Shown piece by piece: positions 1 through 6,058 of a stretch of DNA of 6,058 nucleotides. This DNA comes from Anaerolineales bacterium Chloro_02 (lineage in GTDB: Bacteria > Chloroflexota > Anaerolineae > Anaerolineales > Anaerolineaceae): assembly GCA_001603765.1 (NCBI GenBank), contig LUZV01000220.1, forward strand, positions 1-6,058, read 5' to 3'. The stretch's first letter is position 1, and each line of letters starts with the position of its first letter. The translations under genes were made by a program, and so were the position numbers. The notes under the pieces were generated by a model. That model had not been told where the DNA came from. It made no database searches and worked only from the letters and a program-made list of their open reading frames with translations.

Positions 1-131
1 ACAGGGGACTTGCAGCCGCACATTATCTGAATATTATAACTTATCAAGAGACTAAGAAATTTGCTATTATACAAAATTTAGACAGACAAAATTGGCTTGA
101 AAATTCTAACGATGGGCCATCTCCTGACAAG
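1..131. other. AT-rich intergenic segment beyond the operon terminator
   Basis: This stretch is visibly more AT-rich than the coding DNA around it. I find no gene I can support. On the minus strand it holds two perfect TATAAT hexamers (66-71 and 33-38), neither with a good -35 at 16-18 bp; they may belong to a gene leaving the left edge. Three AAAATT tracts (73-78, 88-93, 100-105) recur every 12-15 bp, two of them inside a direct ACAAAATT repeat (71-78 and 86-93). On the plus strand one frame is open from position 3 to 398, but it runs through the terminator hairpin and antisense to the mutase gene, so I treat it as chance. Confidence 0.5.
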
Positions 132-161
132 AAACAGCGCCTGGATTGCCAGGCGCTGTTT
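132..161 (-). terminator. Intrinsic terminator after the phosphohexomutase operon
   Basis: A perfect 13-bp inverted repeat (132-144 AAACAGCGCCTGG and 149-161) encloses a 4-nt loop. The GC-rich core GCGCCTGG would form a very stable RNA hairpin. On the minus strand the stem runs into TTTCTTGTC, a modest U-tract, and the hairpin starts 12 bp after the stop codon of the long mutase. The plus strand also leaves a T-rich tail (TTTATGTTT), so the element may end transcription from both sides. Confidence 0.85.
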
Positions 162-173
162 ATGTTTGCCGGA

Positions 174-2726
174 TTACTTACCCAGAGCCTCGTACCAGGC
201 CTGGATGACTTTGCGGTTTCGCTTTTCGAGCGTTTGGGTCATCTGGTCTATCTTCGCCAGAATGTCAGCCTTGCTCCAGTGGTGCTCCGCGATCACACCT
301 CTAACCACCTGCTCCGTGCGTTCACTCAGGCGCGATTGGCAAAGCATGTCCACCAGGTGCCAGGGGGAATGGGCTTTTCGCAGCGTGTCGGCGGTTAAGT
401 CTTCCAACTTATTAAGCACTTCCGCCATCATGCGCTGCCCGGTTTGCAGGTCAGCGGCTTCAATATAAACCCGATTGATGGGCTCCGTGCCGGAGGCGCG
501 CATGCGCAGGTAGTAATGGTCATCTCCGCTTTGGTCACTGAGCTGCATCTCAACCAGTTCGTAGCGAATTCCGCCGAGGTAGTCGATCTTCAGCCCGGCG
601 ATCGCCAGCATGTCGGGCTCAACGTGATCCGGAAGGTCAAGGTAGTAATCAATGAAGGCTTCTTTTGCCTCGAGCGGCGCGTCCACATCCGAACGACCCG
701 CGTGGGAAGTGGGGTCAGAGGATGTGCCAAAGGATTCCCAAAGACCCGGCAGCCTAACCAATTCGTCCCAGATTTCCTGCAAAGAGGCAAGCGGCTTCTC
801 GGGGCGGGTGCCGTAATAGGCAAGCATGTCCAGGATGAGCAAATTCGCCCAGGGACCGTCTTTGTCGGTGATGTGACCGCGAGTGGTCAGCCCGGAAGAT
901 TCTTCTCCGCCGATCAGAATCCGGTCGCGCCATTCATCTGGCAGGACCTTAAGGTTGTTATAAGCGCTGTCAGTTCGGCGAATCTCTTCGATGTATTTAA
1001 TCCCAACCGGCACCGCGAACGCGTTTTTCAGAGCTCGCGAGGCGATATCACCCACGCGGCATTTGTAAATCCGCTGACCCACATATCCCGGCAGCGCGCC
1101 TTTGGCTGGTTTATTGGCTTCATTGTTTGGGATCATGCCCGCCAATACCTCCAGCAGTGGCGAACCGGTCTGCGTGGCGATTACGCGCCCGGTGATGCCG
1201 CGGTCTACGCCCAGGTAGCGCAGCAGCATCGGCAGGATTTGATTCGGTCTAAAGTAGACTCCGCCCTTATCAACAATTCCGAAACGGTCGGCGTCGGTAT
1301 CCATGCCCATGCCAATTTGCGCGCCTGTGCGGGCAACGGTTTCTTTGAGCAGTTGGTTGAAAGGTTCTTCCGGGTTGGCATAGTCCTGCCCGCCCAAATC
1401 GGGGTCAACCTCGGCATGGATGACAGTGCAGCGCGCGCCGGCTTCGCCAAGGAGTCGGGTCAGATAACCGCGCCCCGAGCCGTGCATCTCGTCGATCACC
1501 ACCATCTTATCGGCGAAGAAACGTCTTATTCGGTCAAAGTCAATCGGAATGCGAGCGTTGCCGTTCCCATTATTTTTGATCCATTTAACATAATCATCGA
1601 GGGGGTCAAAACCTTTCACCAAACCGCGCGCTCGCGCGGCTTCAACCTCGCTTTGCCCACCGGCATGGTCAATCAGCTGCAGTTCGTTGATGCGGAAGGC
1701 GATAAAATCGGTCACATTCGTTGGGGCAGGATAGCCCAGGCGGGGATTAAATTTGATTCCCTGCCATTCAGGCGGGTTATGGCTGGCGGTCGCGATGATC
1801 AAACCCGCCACATCCTCCGGTGGGACGACTTCCGTCTCGTAGAAAGCCAGCGCCGGCGTGGGCACGTCGCGGTTGCCAATGTGCACGGTAAAGCCATTCG
1901 CAAGGCAGGTTTCTGCCGTCCACTGGGTGACCAGGTCAGAGTTGCGGCGGGTATCGTGCCCCAGGACAACAATTTTCCCGGAGAGATCTTCCGCGCCAAC
2001 AAAAGCTGGCACATTCTCGTTATTTAAAAAGTCGCATACCGCTTGCACGACCTGACGCGCGCGGGTTTCAGTGAAGTCAAAACCCCAGCGCCCGCGTACG
2101 CCGGAAGTGCCAAAGCGCAGGTATTTGCGGTCATAAATTTCCCGCAGCAAACCCTTCTTGCCAGCCAGCCCCAACAATAGCGGGTCGCCGGTGCGCAGGC
2201 GCAGGGCGTAGAGTCGCTCAAAAATGTTGCCGATCTGGATCACCCGGTACGCCATAAAGCGGTCTGGGTCAACCTGATCATTGAGGCTGTCCAGTAAGGG
2301 CAGGATCTCGTGTTGGATCGCGTCTTTTAGGCTGGCAAAGGCAGGGCTCTGCAGATATTCCCGGGCAATGGCGATAGCCTTTCGGCGCATATCACCCGAA
2401 CGGGGCAGATAATCGGCGTCTATCTCGGCGCGGACGGCTCTACTGGCTTCATCCTTCGCCTGATAAAGCTCCAGCCTCCCTTGGGTGCCAGTGGCTGCCA
2501 GGGTGAGCAGCAGGCTGAAAATGCGCGAAGAGGCAACCAAATCCTCTCCGATTACCTCCGGGTGGTCCGCCAGCCAGGTTTCCAGGCGCAGCAAGAAAGC
2601 GTTCATGTCGTTGATGGCAGGCTGCCAACTTTGGGGGTTGTCGGCTGTCAGGATGGCGCGGTTGAGGAGATTAAATTCCTGCGCGAAACGGGTTTTGAAT
2701 GGTTGCGGGTCAATGGAAGCTTGCAT
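174..2726 (-). CDS. Long alpha-D-phosphohexomutase (phosphoglucomutase/phosphomannomutase family), 850 aa
   Basis: The protein should move phosphate between C1 and C6 of a hexose, probably glucose or mannose, through a phosphoserine. All four active-site loops are present: FGTSGVRG (206-212) and the catalytic loop ATASHNPPEWQGIKF with S315; the metal loop DTDADR (D476, D478, D480); the sugar loop GGEESSG (606-612), followed by a KDG motif; and the phosphate loop RASGTEP (743-749). It is much larger than the usual 450-600 aa. About 200 residues of mostly helical, soluble sequence precede domain I. About 40 extra residues lie between the QTGSPLL strand (519-525) and VGIKYIEEI (574-582) in domain III. 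About 85 charged residues follow domain IV. I do not recognise a known domain in these additions. No signal peptide or membrane segment is seen, so it is cytoplasmic. The ATG at 2726 has a strong Shine-Dalgarno sequence. It is the last gene of the probable operon, ending 12 bp before a hairpin terminator. The substrate (Glc, Man or a dual role) cannot be fixed from sequence. Confidence 0.93.
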   Translation of the reverse strand: MQASIDPQPFKTRFAQEFNLLNRAILTADNPQSWQPAINDMNAFLLRLETWLADHPEVIGEDLVASSRIFSLLLTLAATGTQGRLELYQAKDEASRAVRAEIDADYLPRSGDMRRKAIAIAREYLQSPAFASLKDAIQHEILPLLDSLNDQVDPDRFMAYRVIQIGNIFERLYALRLRTGDPLLLGLAGKKGLLREIYDRKYLRFGTSGVRGRWGFDFTETRARQVVQAVCDFLNNENVPAFVGAEDLSGKIVVLGHDTRRNSDLVTQWTAETCLANGFTVHIGNRDVPTPALAFYETEVVPPEDVAGLIIATASHNPPEWQGIKFNPRLGYPAPTNVTDFIAFRINELQLIDHAGGQSEVEAARARGLVKGFDPLDDYVKWIKNNGNGNARIPIDFDRIRRFFADKMVVIDEMHGSGRGYLTRLLGEAGARCTVIHAEVDPDLGGQDYANPEEPFNQLLKETVARTGAQIGMGMDTDADRFGIVDKGGVYFRPNQILPMLLRYLGVDRGITGRVIATQTGSPLLEVLAGMIPNNEANKPAKGALPGYVGQRIYKCRVGDIASRALKNAFAVPVGIKYIEEIRRTDSAYNNLKVLPDEWRDRILIGGEESSGLTTRGHITDKDGPWANLLILDMLAYYGTRPEKPLASLQEIWDELVRLPGLWESFGTSSDPTSHAGRSDVDAPLEAKEAFIDYYLDLPDHVEPDMLAIAGLKIDYLGGIRYELVEMQLSDQSGDDHYYLRMRASGTEPINRVYIEAADLQTGQRMMAEVLNKLEDLTADTLRKAHSPWHLVDMLCQSRLSERTEQVVRGVIAEHHWSKADILAKIDQMTQTLEKRNRKVIQAWYEALGK

Positions 2727-2730
2727 GAAT

Positions 2731-2737
2731 TCTCCTT
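2731..2737 (-). promoter_or_regulatory. Ribosome binding site of the long phosphohexomutase
   Basis: The minus strand reads AAGGAGA, a near-perfect Shine-Dalgarno sequence, 4 nt before the ATG at 2726. It fits entirely in the 13-bp gap after the glmM stop codon (TAA at 2740-2742), fixes the start of the 850-aa protein and supports co-transcription of the two genes. Confidence 0.85.
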
Positions 2738-2739
2738 GA

Positions 2740-4215
2740 TTAGTTGTCGGCTTCGGGGCGAGGCATCAGCCCGCCTTCGGAAACATTTAGGACTTCGATT
2801 TTAGCACCAGGCGGTGTGCTTGTTTCTTTTTGTATCAAATCGCACACTTCCCAACAGATGGCTGCCAGTTCACGCGTAGTATGGCGGGTGTCAGCTTCAA
2901 GCATCAGGCGATATTTTGGCTCGGTACCGGAATAGCGCGAGTTGAGCTGCACCAATCCGGGCAGGCGGTGTTTTACTTCTTCAAGCTTGCTCTGCATCGC
3001 GTCAAGGCTCTTTAGATCGGGTTTGGCAGCCACATTGCAGGACGCAATCAACTGTGGAAATTTTTCAATCCTGGAGGCAAGCGCCGCCAAAGAGGGCTGC
3101 TCCTGCTCAAGCAGAACCTTTAGCATAAAAATTGCCGTGCGCAAGCCGTCGCCGGTGCGGTGGTTTTCATCCAGCAGGATGATATGACCAGACTGCTCAC
3201 CGCCAAGCCCAAACTTGCCATCAAAGCCATTTTCAGAGGTGAGACTCAGCAGCGCCTCGGTTACATACTTATCCCCAACCGGGGTTTGGATCAACTCAAA
3301 GTGGTGGTCGGCGGCATATTGATGAAGCGAGCCGTTTGCCATCACGGTTGTGACCAAAGTGTTGGCGAGTAAAAGGTCTTGCTGATGCAGCGCGTCGGCC
3401 AGGATGGCTAGCATATGATCCCCATCGATCAGGCGTCCCTTTTCATCCATCAGAATCACACGGTCAGCATCACCGTCAAAAGTGATCGCCACGTCAGCCT
3501 GGTGCTCGGCAACCAACGCTGCCAGCTCCTCTGGTTTGGACCGGGCATACTCTGAGCCGGCATGAACGTTTATGTTGATTCCATCAAATTCCGTGTTCAG
3601 CGCGACTACATCCGCGCCCAACTCCACAAACAGCTCGGGTCCCACGCGGTATGCCGCGCCGTTGGAGCAATCCAGCAAAATTTTCAGCCCTTGCAAGTCC
3701 AGACCCTTTTGGGTGTCGTGTAAATCCTGCAGGTAAAGATCATAGTTCTGCCTGCCGTCCTCCCTTTGCCCAGTTTCAGGCAAATTGAGATCGCCTTCCG
3801 GAAGGGTCGCGAGATAGGCTTCGAGCCTGGCTTCCTGCTCCGCGGAAAGCTTCATGCCCTGATTGTTCAGGAATTTGATGCCGTTCTCCGCGGCTGGGTT
3901 GTGCGAAGCTGAAATCACCGCGCCAGCGGTGGCGCCAAGTTTGCGCGTTAGCCACGCGATGCCAGGGGTGGGCAAAATGCCCAGATCCATCACCCGCGCG
4001 CCGCTGGTAAGTAAGCCGTGGGTGAGGGCTTCCTGGAGCATAGGTCCAGAAACGCGCGTGTCGCGTCCGATCACAAACAGATCCTTGCCTCGCGTACCTT
4101 GGCTGAGTACATGCCCAACAGCGACACCCAACCGATAAACAAAGTCTGGGGTCATGGGCAGCTCACCGGCTTTGCCGCGGATGCCATCAGTACCAAAATA
4201 TTCGTTTTGTGCCAT
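2740..4215 (-). CDS. glmM: Phosphoglucosamine mutase GlmM
   Basis: This cytoplasmic enzyme converts glucosamine-6-phosphate to glucosamine-1-phosphate, the step before GlmU in UDP-GlcNAc synthesis for peptidoglycan and other envelope glycans. It shows the four domains of the alpha-D-phosphohexomutase fold. Domain I opens with YFGTDGIRGKAGE and carries the phosphoserine loop ISASHNP, where S104 aligns with E. coli Ser102. Domain II ends in the metal loop FDGDADR (D247, D249, D251). Domain III has the sugar-binding loop GGEQSGH (339-344), whose EQSGH form is typical of GlmM rather than of phosphomannomutase. Domain IV has the phosphate-binding loop RYSGTEPKYR (427-436). At 491 aa it is longer than the usual 445-450 aa; part of the excess is a Pro/Glu-rich tail after about residue 462. 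The ATG at 4215 fits the family N-terminus and has a good Shine-Dalgarno sequence. It lies 11 bp after the EEP gene and 13 bp before the second mutase. Confidence 0.95.
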   Translation of the reverse strand: MAQNEYFGTDGIRGKAGELPMTPDFVYRLGVAVGHVLSQGTRGKDLFVIGRDTRVSGPMLQEALTHGLLTSGARVMDLGILPTPGIAWLTRKLGATAGAVISASHNPAAENGIKFLNNQGMKLSAEQEARLEAYLATLPEGDLNLPETGQREDGRQNYDLYLQDLHDTQKGLDLQGLKILLDCSNGAAYRVGPELFVELGADVVALNTEFDGININVHAGSEYARSKPEELAALVAEHQADVAITFDGDADRVILMDEKGRLIDGDHMLAILADALHQQDLLLANTLVTTVMANGSLHQYAADHHFELIQTPVGDKYVTEALLSLTSENGFDGKFGLGGEQSGHIILLDENHRTGDGLRTAIFMLKVLLEQEQPSLAALASRIEKFPQLIASCNVAAKPDLKSLDAMQSKLEEVKHRLPGLVQLNSRYSGTEPKYRLMLEADTRHTTRELAAICWEVCDLIQKETSTPPGAKIEVLNVSEGGLMPRPEADN

Positions 4216-4222
4216 AACTAAT

Positions 4223-4229
4223 TCCTCTA
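4223..4229 (-). promoter_or_regulatory. glmM ribosome binding site overlapping the EEP stop codon
   Basis: The minus strand reads TAGAGGA, where TAG is the EEP stop codon (4227-4229) and AGAGGA is a Shine-Dalgarno sequence about 7-8 nt before the glmM ATG at 4215. Ribosomes ending EEP therefore stop on the glmM binding site, an arrangement expected to favour translational coupling. Confidence 0.75.
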
Positions 4230-5120
4230 TCGATAAATGATGTCAGCAACTACTGGCAGGTGATCTGAAATGCTGTGCGCCAGGGAGGAGTTGACAATGA
4301 AACACTGGTATTCAACCAGGCGGCTAACCGGGTAGAAATAAATATGATCAACCGTCCCAGCGTGGGGATGGGTGGCAATGTTCTCATGCGGTTTAAGTTC
4401 CATGATGCCGTGATCCCGCTCTAGCAATTCCTGCAGGGTATACTCCTCAGAGGTCGCGTTGAAATCGCCCATCAGGATCATCGGAAGTTGCGGCATAAGC
4501 ACATGCGTTTCAATCAGGCTGATCACGCCGCTAATTTGCTGGGAACGTGTGATTCTGGCGGCATCTACCACCTCACTCCAGGCGTTTTCGCCCCTTTCTC
4601 CGACGAGGGTGGTGAGGTGAAGATTCAGCACAAAGGGAAACGGCGCTTGCCGCAAACGAGTCAGAATCACAAAGCGCGGGTCGGTATCGCGTGAGCCCTC
4701 ATAGCTGGCCGGCTGAAAAAGCGGCACGTTGCGCGGCACGCCAACTTTGGAGGTGTCGCTTAGCCTGCTGAAGGCAATATTCGAAAACAGCGCGTTGCCT
4801 TTTGACCAGTCCCACCAGTCGTTGAACAAACCGTTCACCATCAGGTCTTTCTTAACTTGCATGTGCCGCTTCATCGAGAGTGTCTCTCCATAAAAAGCGT
4901 GTTGAAAACCGCAATCGGTGTGGATGCGGTCAACCATGCTGTGTGTGATACCGTCAGCGTCGATGTATTGCGCGATTTCCTGAACCCCCAACACATCCGG
5001 CTTGATCTCTTCTATCAGCTGTATGAGCGCTTCAGCTTTGTTTTCGCTGCGCTCAGGAGAGCCGGTAAAGTTCTTTTCTCCGCCCCCCAGATTGAGAGTC
5101 ATAACCCTTAATTTGTGCAT
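4227..5120 (-). CDS. Endonuclease/exonuclease/phosphatase (EEP) superfamily protein
   Basis: This is a 297-aa metal-dependent phosphoesterase of the DNase I/exonuclease III/sphingomyelinase/inositol-phosphatase fold. The signature residues are in order: LRVMTLNLGGG with N10, VQEIAQ with catalytic metal ligand E48, GNALFSNIAF (108-117), LNLHLTT with H168, MGDFNATSEEY with D219 and N221, TVDHIYFYP with D258/H259, and SISDHLPVV with the D286/H287 pair. No signal peptide or membrane segment is visible, so it is probably cytoplasmic. I chose the ATG at 5120 because the family's first strand begins at LRVMTLN and a weak GAAGAAAG purine run (5130-5137) lies 9 nt upstream; a TTG at 5126 would add two residues but sits only 3 nt from that run. 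It is the first gene of the probable operon, 11 bp before glmM. The superfamily covers nucleases, lipid and sugar phosphatases, and sequence alone does not decide the substrate. The sugar-phosphate neighbours make a phosphatase or phosphodiesterase role attractive, but this is inference. Confidence 0.9.
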   Translation of the reverse strand: MHKLRVMTLNLGGGEKNFTGSPERSENKAEALIQLIEEIKPDVLGVQEIAQYIDADGITHSMVDRIHTDCGFQHAFYGETLSMKRHMQVKKDLMVNGLFNDWWDWSKGNALFSNIAFSRLSDTSKVGVPRNVPLFQPASYEGSRDTDPRFVILTRLRQAPFPFVLNLHLTTLVGERGENAWSEVVDAARITRSQQISGVISLIETHVLMPQLPMILMGDFNATSEEYTLQELLERDHGIMELKPHENIATHPHAGTVDHIYFYPVSRLVEYQCFIVNSSLAHSISDHLPVVADIIYR

Positions 5121-5231
5121 AAGCAAATTCTTTCTTCGTTAACCTGACGAATATTATACCAATCAACACCGAGCGTACTGCCAGCTGTGCGGCGCGGCGC
5201 TCAATGCTGTGATGTTTTTTTGTGTGTGGGA
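5121..5231. other. Intergenic region between kinase and EEP operon
   Basis: This non-coding gap of 111 bp has a T-rich and GT-rich run on the plus strand (5214-5229) directly after the kinase stop. Next come a GC-rich stretch around 5181-5202 and then the AT-rich promoter of the downstream operon. I find no convincing intrinsic terminator for the kinase: the only pairing is a 5-bp GAGCG/CGCTC inverted repeat (5171-5175 and 5198-5202) with a long spacer and no U-tract behind it. Read-through from the kinase into the operon therefore cannot be excluded. Confidence 0.6.
5153..5161 (-). promoter_or_regulatory. Extended -10 promoter for the EEP-glmM-mutase operon
   Basis: On the minus strand the sequence reads TGGTATAAT, a perfect -10 hexamer (5153-5158) with the TG dinucleotide of an extended -10 element. 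No good TTGACA-like -35 lies 16-18 bp upstream (the 17-bp position reads GCAGTA), which fits an extended -10 promoter that depends little on a -35. Transcription would begin near 5146, leaving a leader of roughly 25 nt before the ATG at 5120. Assignment assumes a sigma-70-type housekeeping factor; no transcript data are available. Confidence 0.6.
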
Positions 5232-6058
5232 TTAACTGAGCTCTCCAGCCCCAATTTTTGTTTGGGTTGATTTCTCACCGCGCGATAAAGGCAGCTCTAA
5301 AATAAATTGAGCTCCGCCGTCTCGGTGATTGCGCGCGTATAGGTTCCCCCCGTGCACGCGCGCCAGGCGGCGCGCGATTGCCAATCCAATACCCTGCCCG
5401 GCAGAGTTCTGACCATCTTCACGGTTGAGCTGGTAGTAGCGGTCAAAAATTGTCTCACGCTTGTCTTCAGGGATGCCGGGGCCGTGATCGCGTACGGTCA
5501 GAACCGCCAGCGTGCCTTGCTGAAAGACTGCAACATCAATCGGTGTGCCATCCGGAGTGTAGAGCAGAGCGTTCTGGAAAATATTTTCGAGAATTTGGTC
5601 AATCCGATCAGTGTCGATCTCTACCATAAGACCCATTTGAAGGGTAACGATTCTGATAAGCCGATTTTGTTGAGATAGGAAGCCTTTGAAGCGAGTTATA
5701 AACCCAAGAGTAAACTCTGCCAGGTCTTGCGTGGAGAGTATCAGCGTAAATCTGCCCGCATCCATCCTTGCTAAAAGTCCCAGATCGTCCACCATGCGTG
5801 AAAGGTGTGTGTTTTGGTTTTTAAGCGTAGTAAGAGTATCCTGATTGAAGGGGTAGACGCCGTCCTCAACCGCCTCAATGGTTGCCCGCTGAACCGCCAG
5901 CGGGGTGCGAAAGTCGTGAGCGAGATCGTTAAACAAATTGCCGCGTTTAAGATCATTTTTCTCAAGGCTGACCGCCATCTCATTGATCGCTGTAACCAAT
6001 TCGGAAATGCCCGAGTAGGTTTGCATTGGCACACGCTGCGTAAAATCGCCTTCTGAGA
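5232..6058 (-). CDS. Sensor histidine kinase, HAMP-HisKA-HATPase (5'-truncated by window edge)
   Basis: This is the C-terminal part of a membrane sensor kinase that autophosphorylates on His and passes the phosphate to a response regulator not present in the window. The frame is open to the right edge: eight codons before the GTG at 6032 read SEGDFTQR and join VPMQTY, a typical HAMP end (GDFTQRV...ELVTAINEMA), so the GTG is not the true start. Counting from that GTG, the H-box is AHDFRTPL with phospho-acceptor H39, Asp at +1 and Thr at +4 (the HD/ExxT pattern linked to phosphatase activity). The N-box is NIFQNALLYTP (N154), G1 is DHGPGIP (D182), the F-box is IFDRYYQ (F196), and G2 is GQGIGLAI (from G212). 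All ATP-binding boxes are intact, so the kinase looks active. A polar tail of about 16 residues follows the domain. The transmembrane and sensing parts, the ligand and the partner are unseen. The gap of 111 bp and a promoter downstream suggest it is not co-transcribed with the next genes. Confidence 0.93.
   Translation of the reverse strand, partial: SEGDFTQRVPMQTYSGISELVTAINEMAVSLEKNDLKRGNLFNDLAHDFRTPLAVQRATIEAVEDGVYPFNQDTLTTLKNQNTHLSRMVDDLGLLARMDAGRFTLILSTQDLAEFTLGFITRFKGFLSQQNRLIRIVTLQMGLMVEIDTDRIDQILENIFQNALLYTPDGTPIDVAVFQQGTLAVLTVRDHGPGIPEDKRETIFDRYYQLNREDGQNSAGQGIGLAIARRLARVHGGNLYARNHRDGGAQFILELPLSRGEKSTQTKIGAGELS

Noticed and set aside
3..398. Plus-strand open frame entering from the left edge
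   Set aside because: It would cross the perfect terminator hairpin and run about 220 bp antisense to the 3' end of the mutase gene; the translated sequence shows no family motif. A chance open frame is simpler.
444..2027. A 527-codon plus-strand open frame lying antisense inside the long phosphohexomutase gene
   Set aside because: It is fully opposite a gene with all catalytic motifs intact, shows no domain I recognise, and such long antisense frames arise from codon bias in the true gene.
5124..5126. TTG start for the EEP gene, two residues before the ATG
   Set aside because: The purine-rich ribosome site is only about 3 nt away from it, whereas the ATG at 5120 has a better distance and fits the family N-terminus.
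5171..5202. Possible hairpin (GAGCG/CGCTC) as terminator of the kinase gene
   Set aside because: Only 5 bp pair around a 22-nt spacer, and no U-tract follows on the minus strand.
5359..5376. GC-rich inverted repeat GCGCGCC/GGCGCGC near 5359-5376
   Set aside because: It lies inside the kinase ATPase domain, coding for an Arg/Ala-rich helix after G2, and is explained by codon choice for that conserved segment.
6030..6032. GTG at 6032 as the start of the kinase
   Set aside because: The frame continues upstream with residues SEGDFTQR that complete a HAMP domain, so the gene is cut by the window edge.

Overview
The window carries four protein genes, all on the minus strand, so transcription runs from right to left. 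They are the 3' part of a sensor histidine kinase (5232-6058, entering from the right edge), an endonuclease/exonuclease/phosphatase (EEP) superfamily protein (4227-5120), the phosphoglucosamine mutase GlmM (2740-4215), and a very long (850 aa) second member of the alpha-D-phosphohexomutase superfamily (174-2726). The base composition is moderate in GC. The kinase H-box region (AHDFRTPLAV followed by DGVYP) and the long phosphomutase look like proteins I associate with Anaerolineae/Chloroflexota. That placement is an inference from remembered family style, not a proven assignment.

Region by region, right to left. The kinase reading frame covers the end of a HAMP linker, the HisKA helix and the whole ATPase domain, and stops at 5232; its membrane and sensor part lies outside the window. 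A 111-bp gap (5121-5231) follows, holding a good extended -10 promoter element (TGGTATAAT, minus strand) about 25-30 nt before the EEP start codon. EEP, glmM and the long phosphomutase are separated by only 11 and 13 bp. Each junction holds a clear Shine-Dalgarno sequence, and the one for glmM overlaps the EEP stop codon, so the three genes look like one operon. Twelve bases after the last stop codon there is a perfect 13-bp hairpin with a 4-nt loop (132-161), the likely operon terminator. Positions 1-131 are AT-rich, with no gene I can support.

How the genes fit together: GlmM makes glucosamine-1-phosphate for UDP-GlcNAc and the cell envelope. The long mutase should interconvert the 1- and 6-phosphates of glucose, mannose or a related hexose. 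Together they suggest an operon supplying activated sugars for envelope or exopolysaccharide. The EEP protein has all the expected catalytic residues, but its substrate cannot be read from sequence; it may be a phosphatase/phosphodiesterase or a nuclease. The kinase is probably a separate transcription unit.

I do not see a clearly new system, mobile element, CRISPR array or RNA gene here. The best targets for a second look are the non-standard architecture of the 850-aa phosphomutase and its unexplained pairing with an EEP protein and GlmM.
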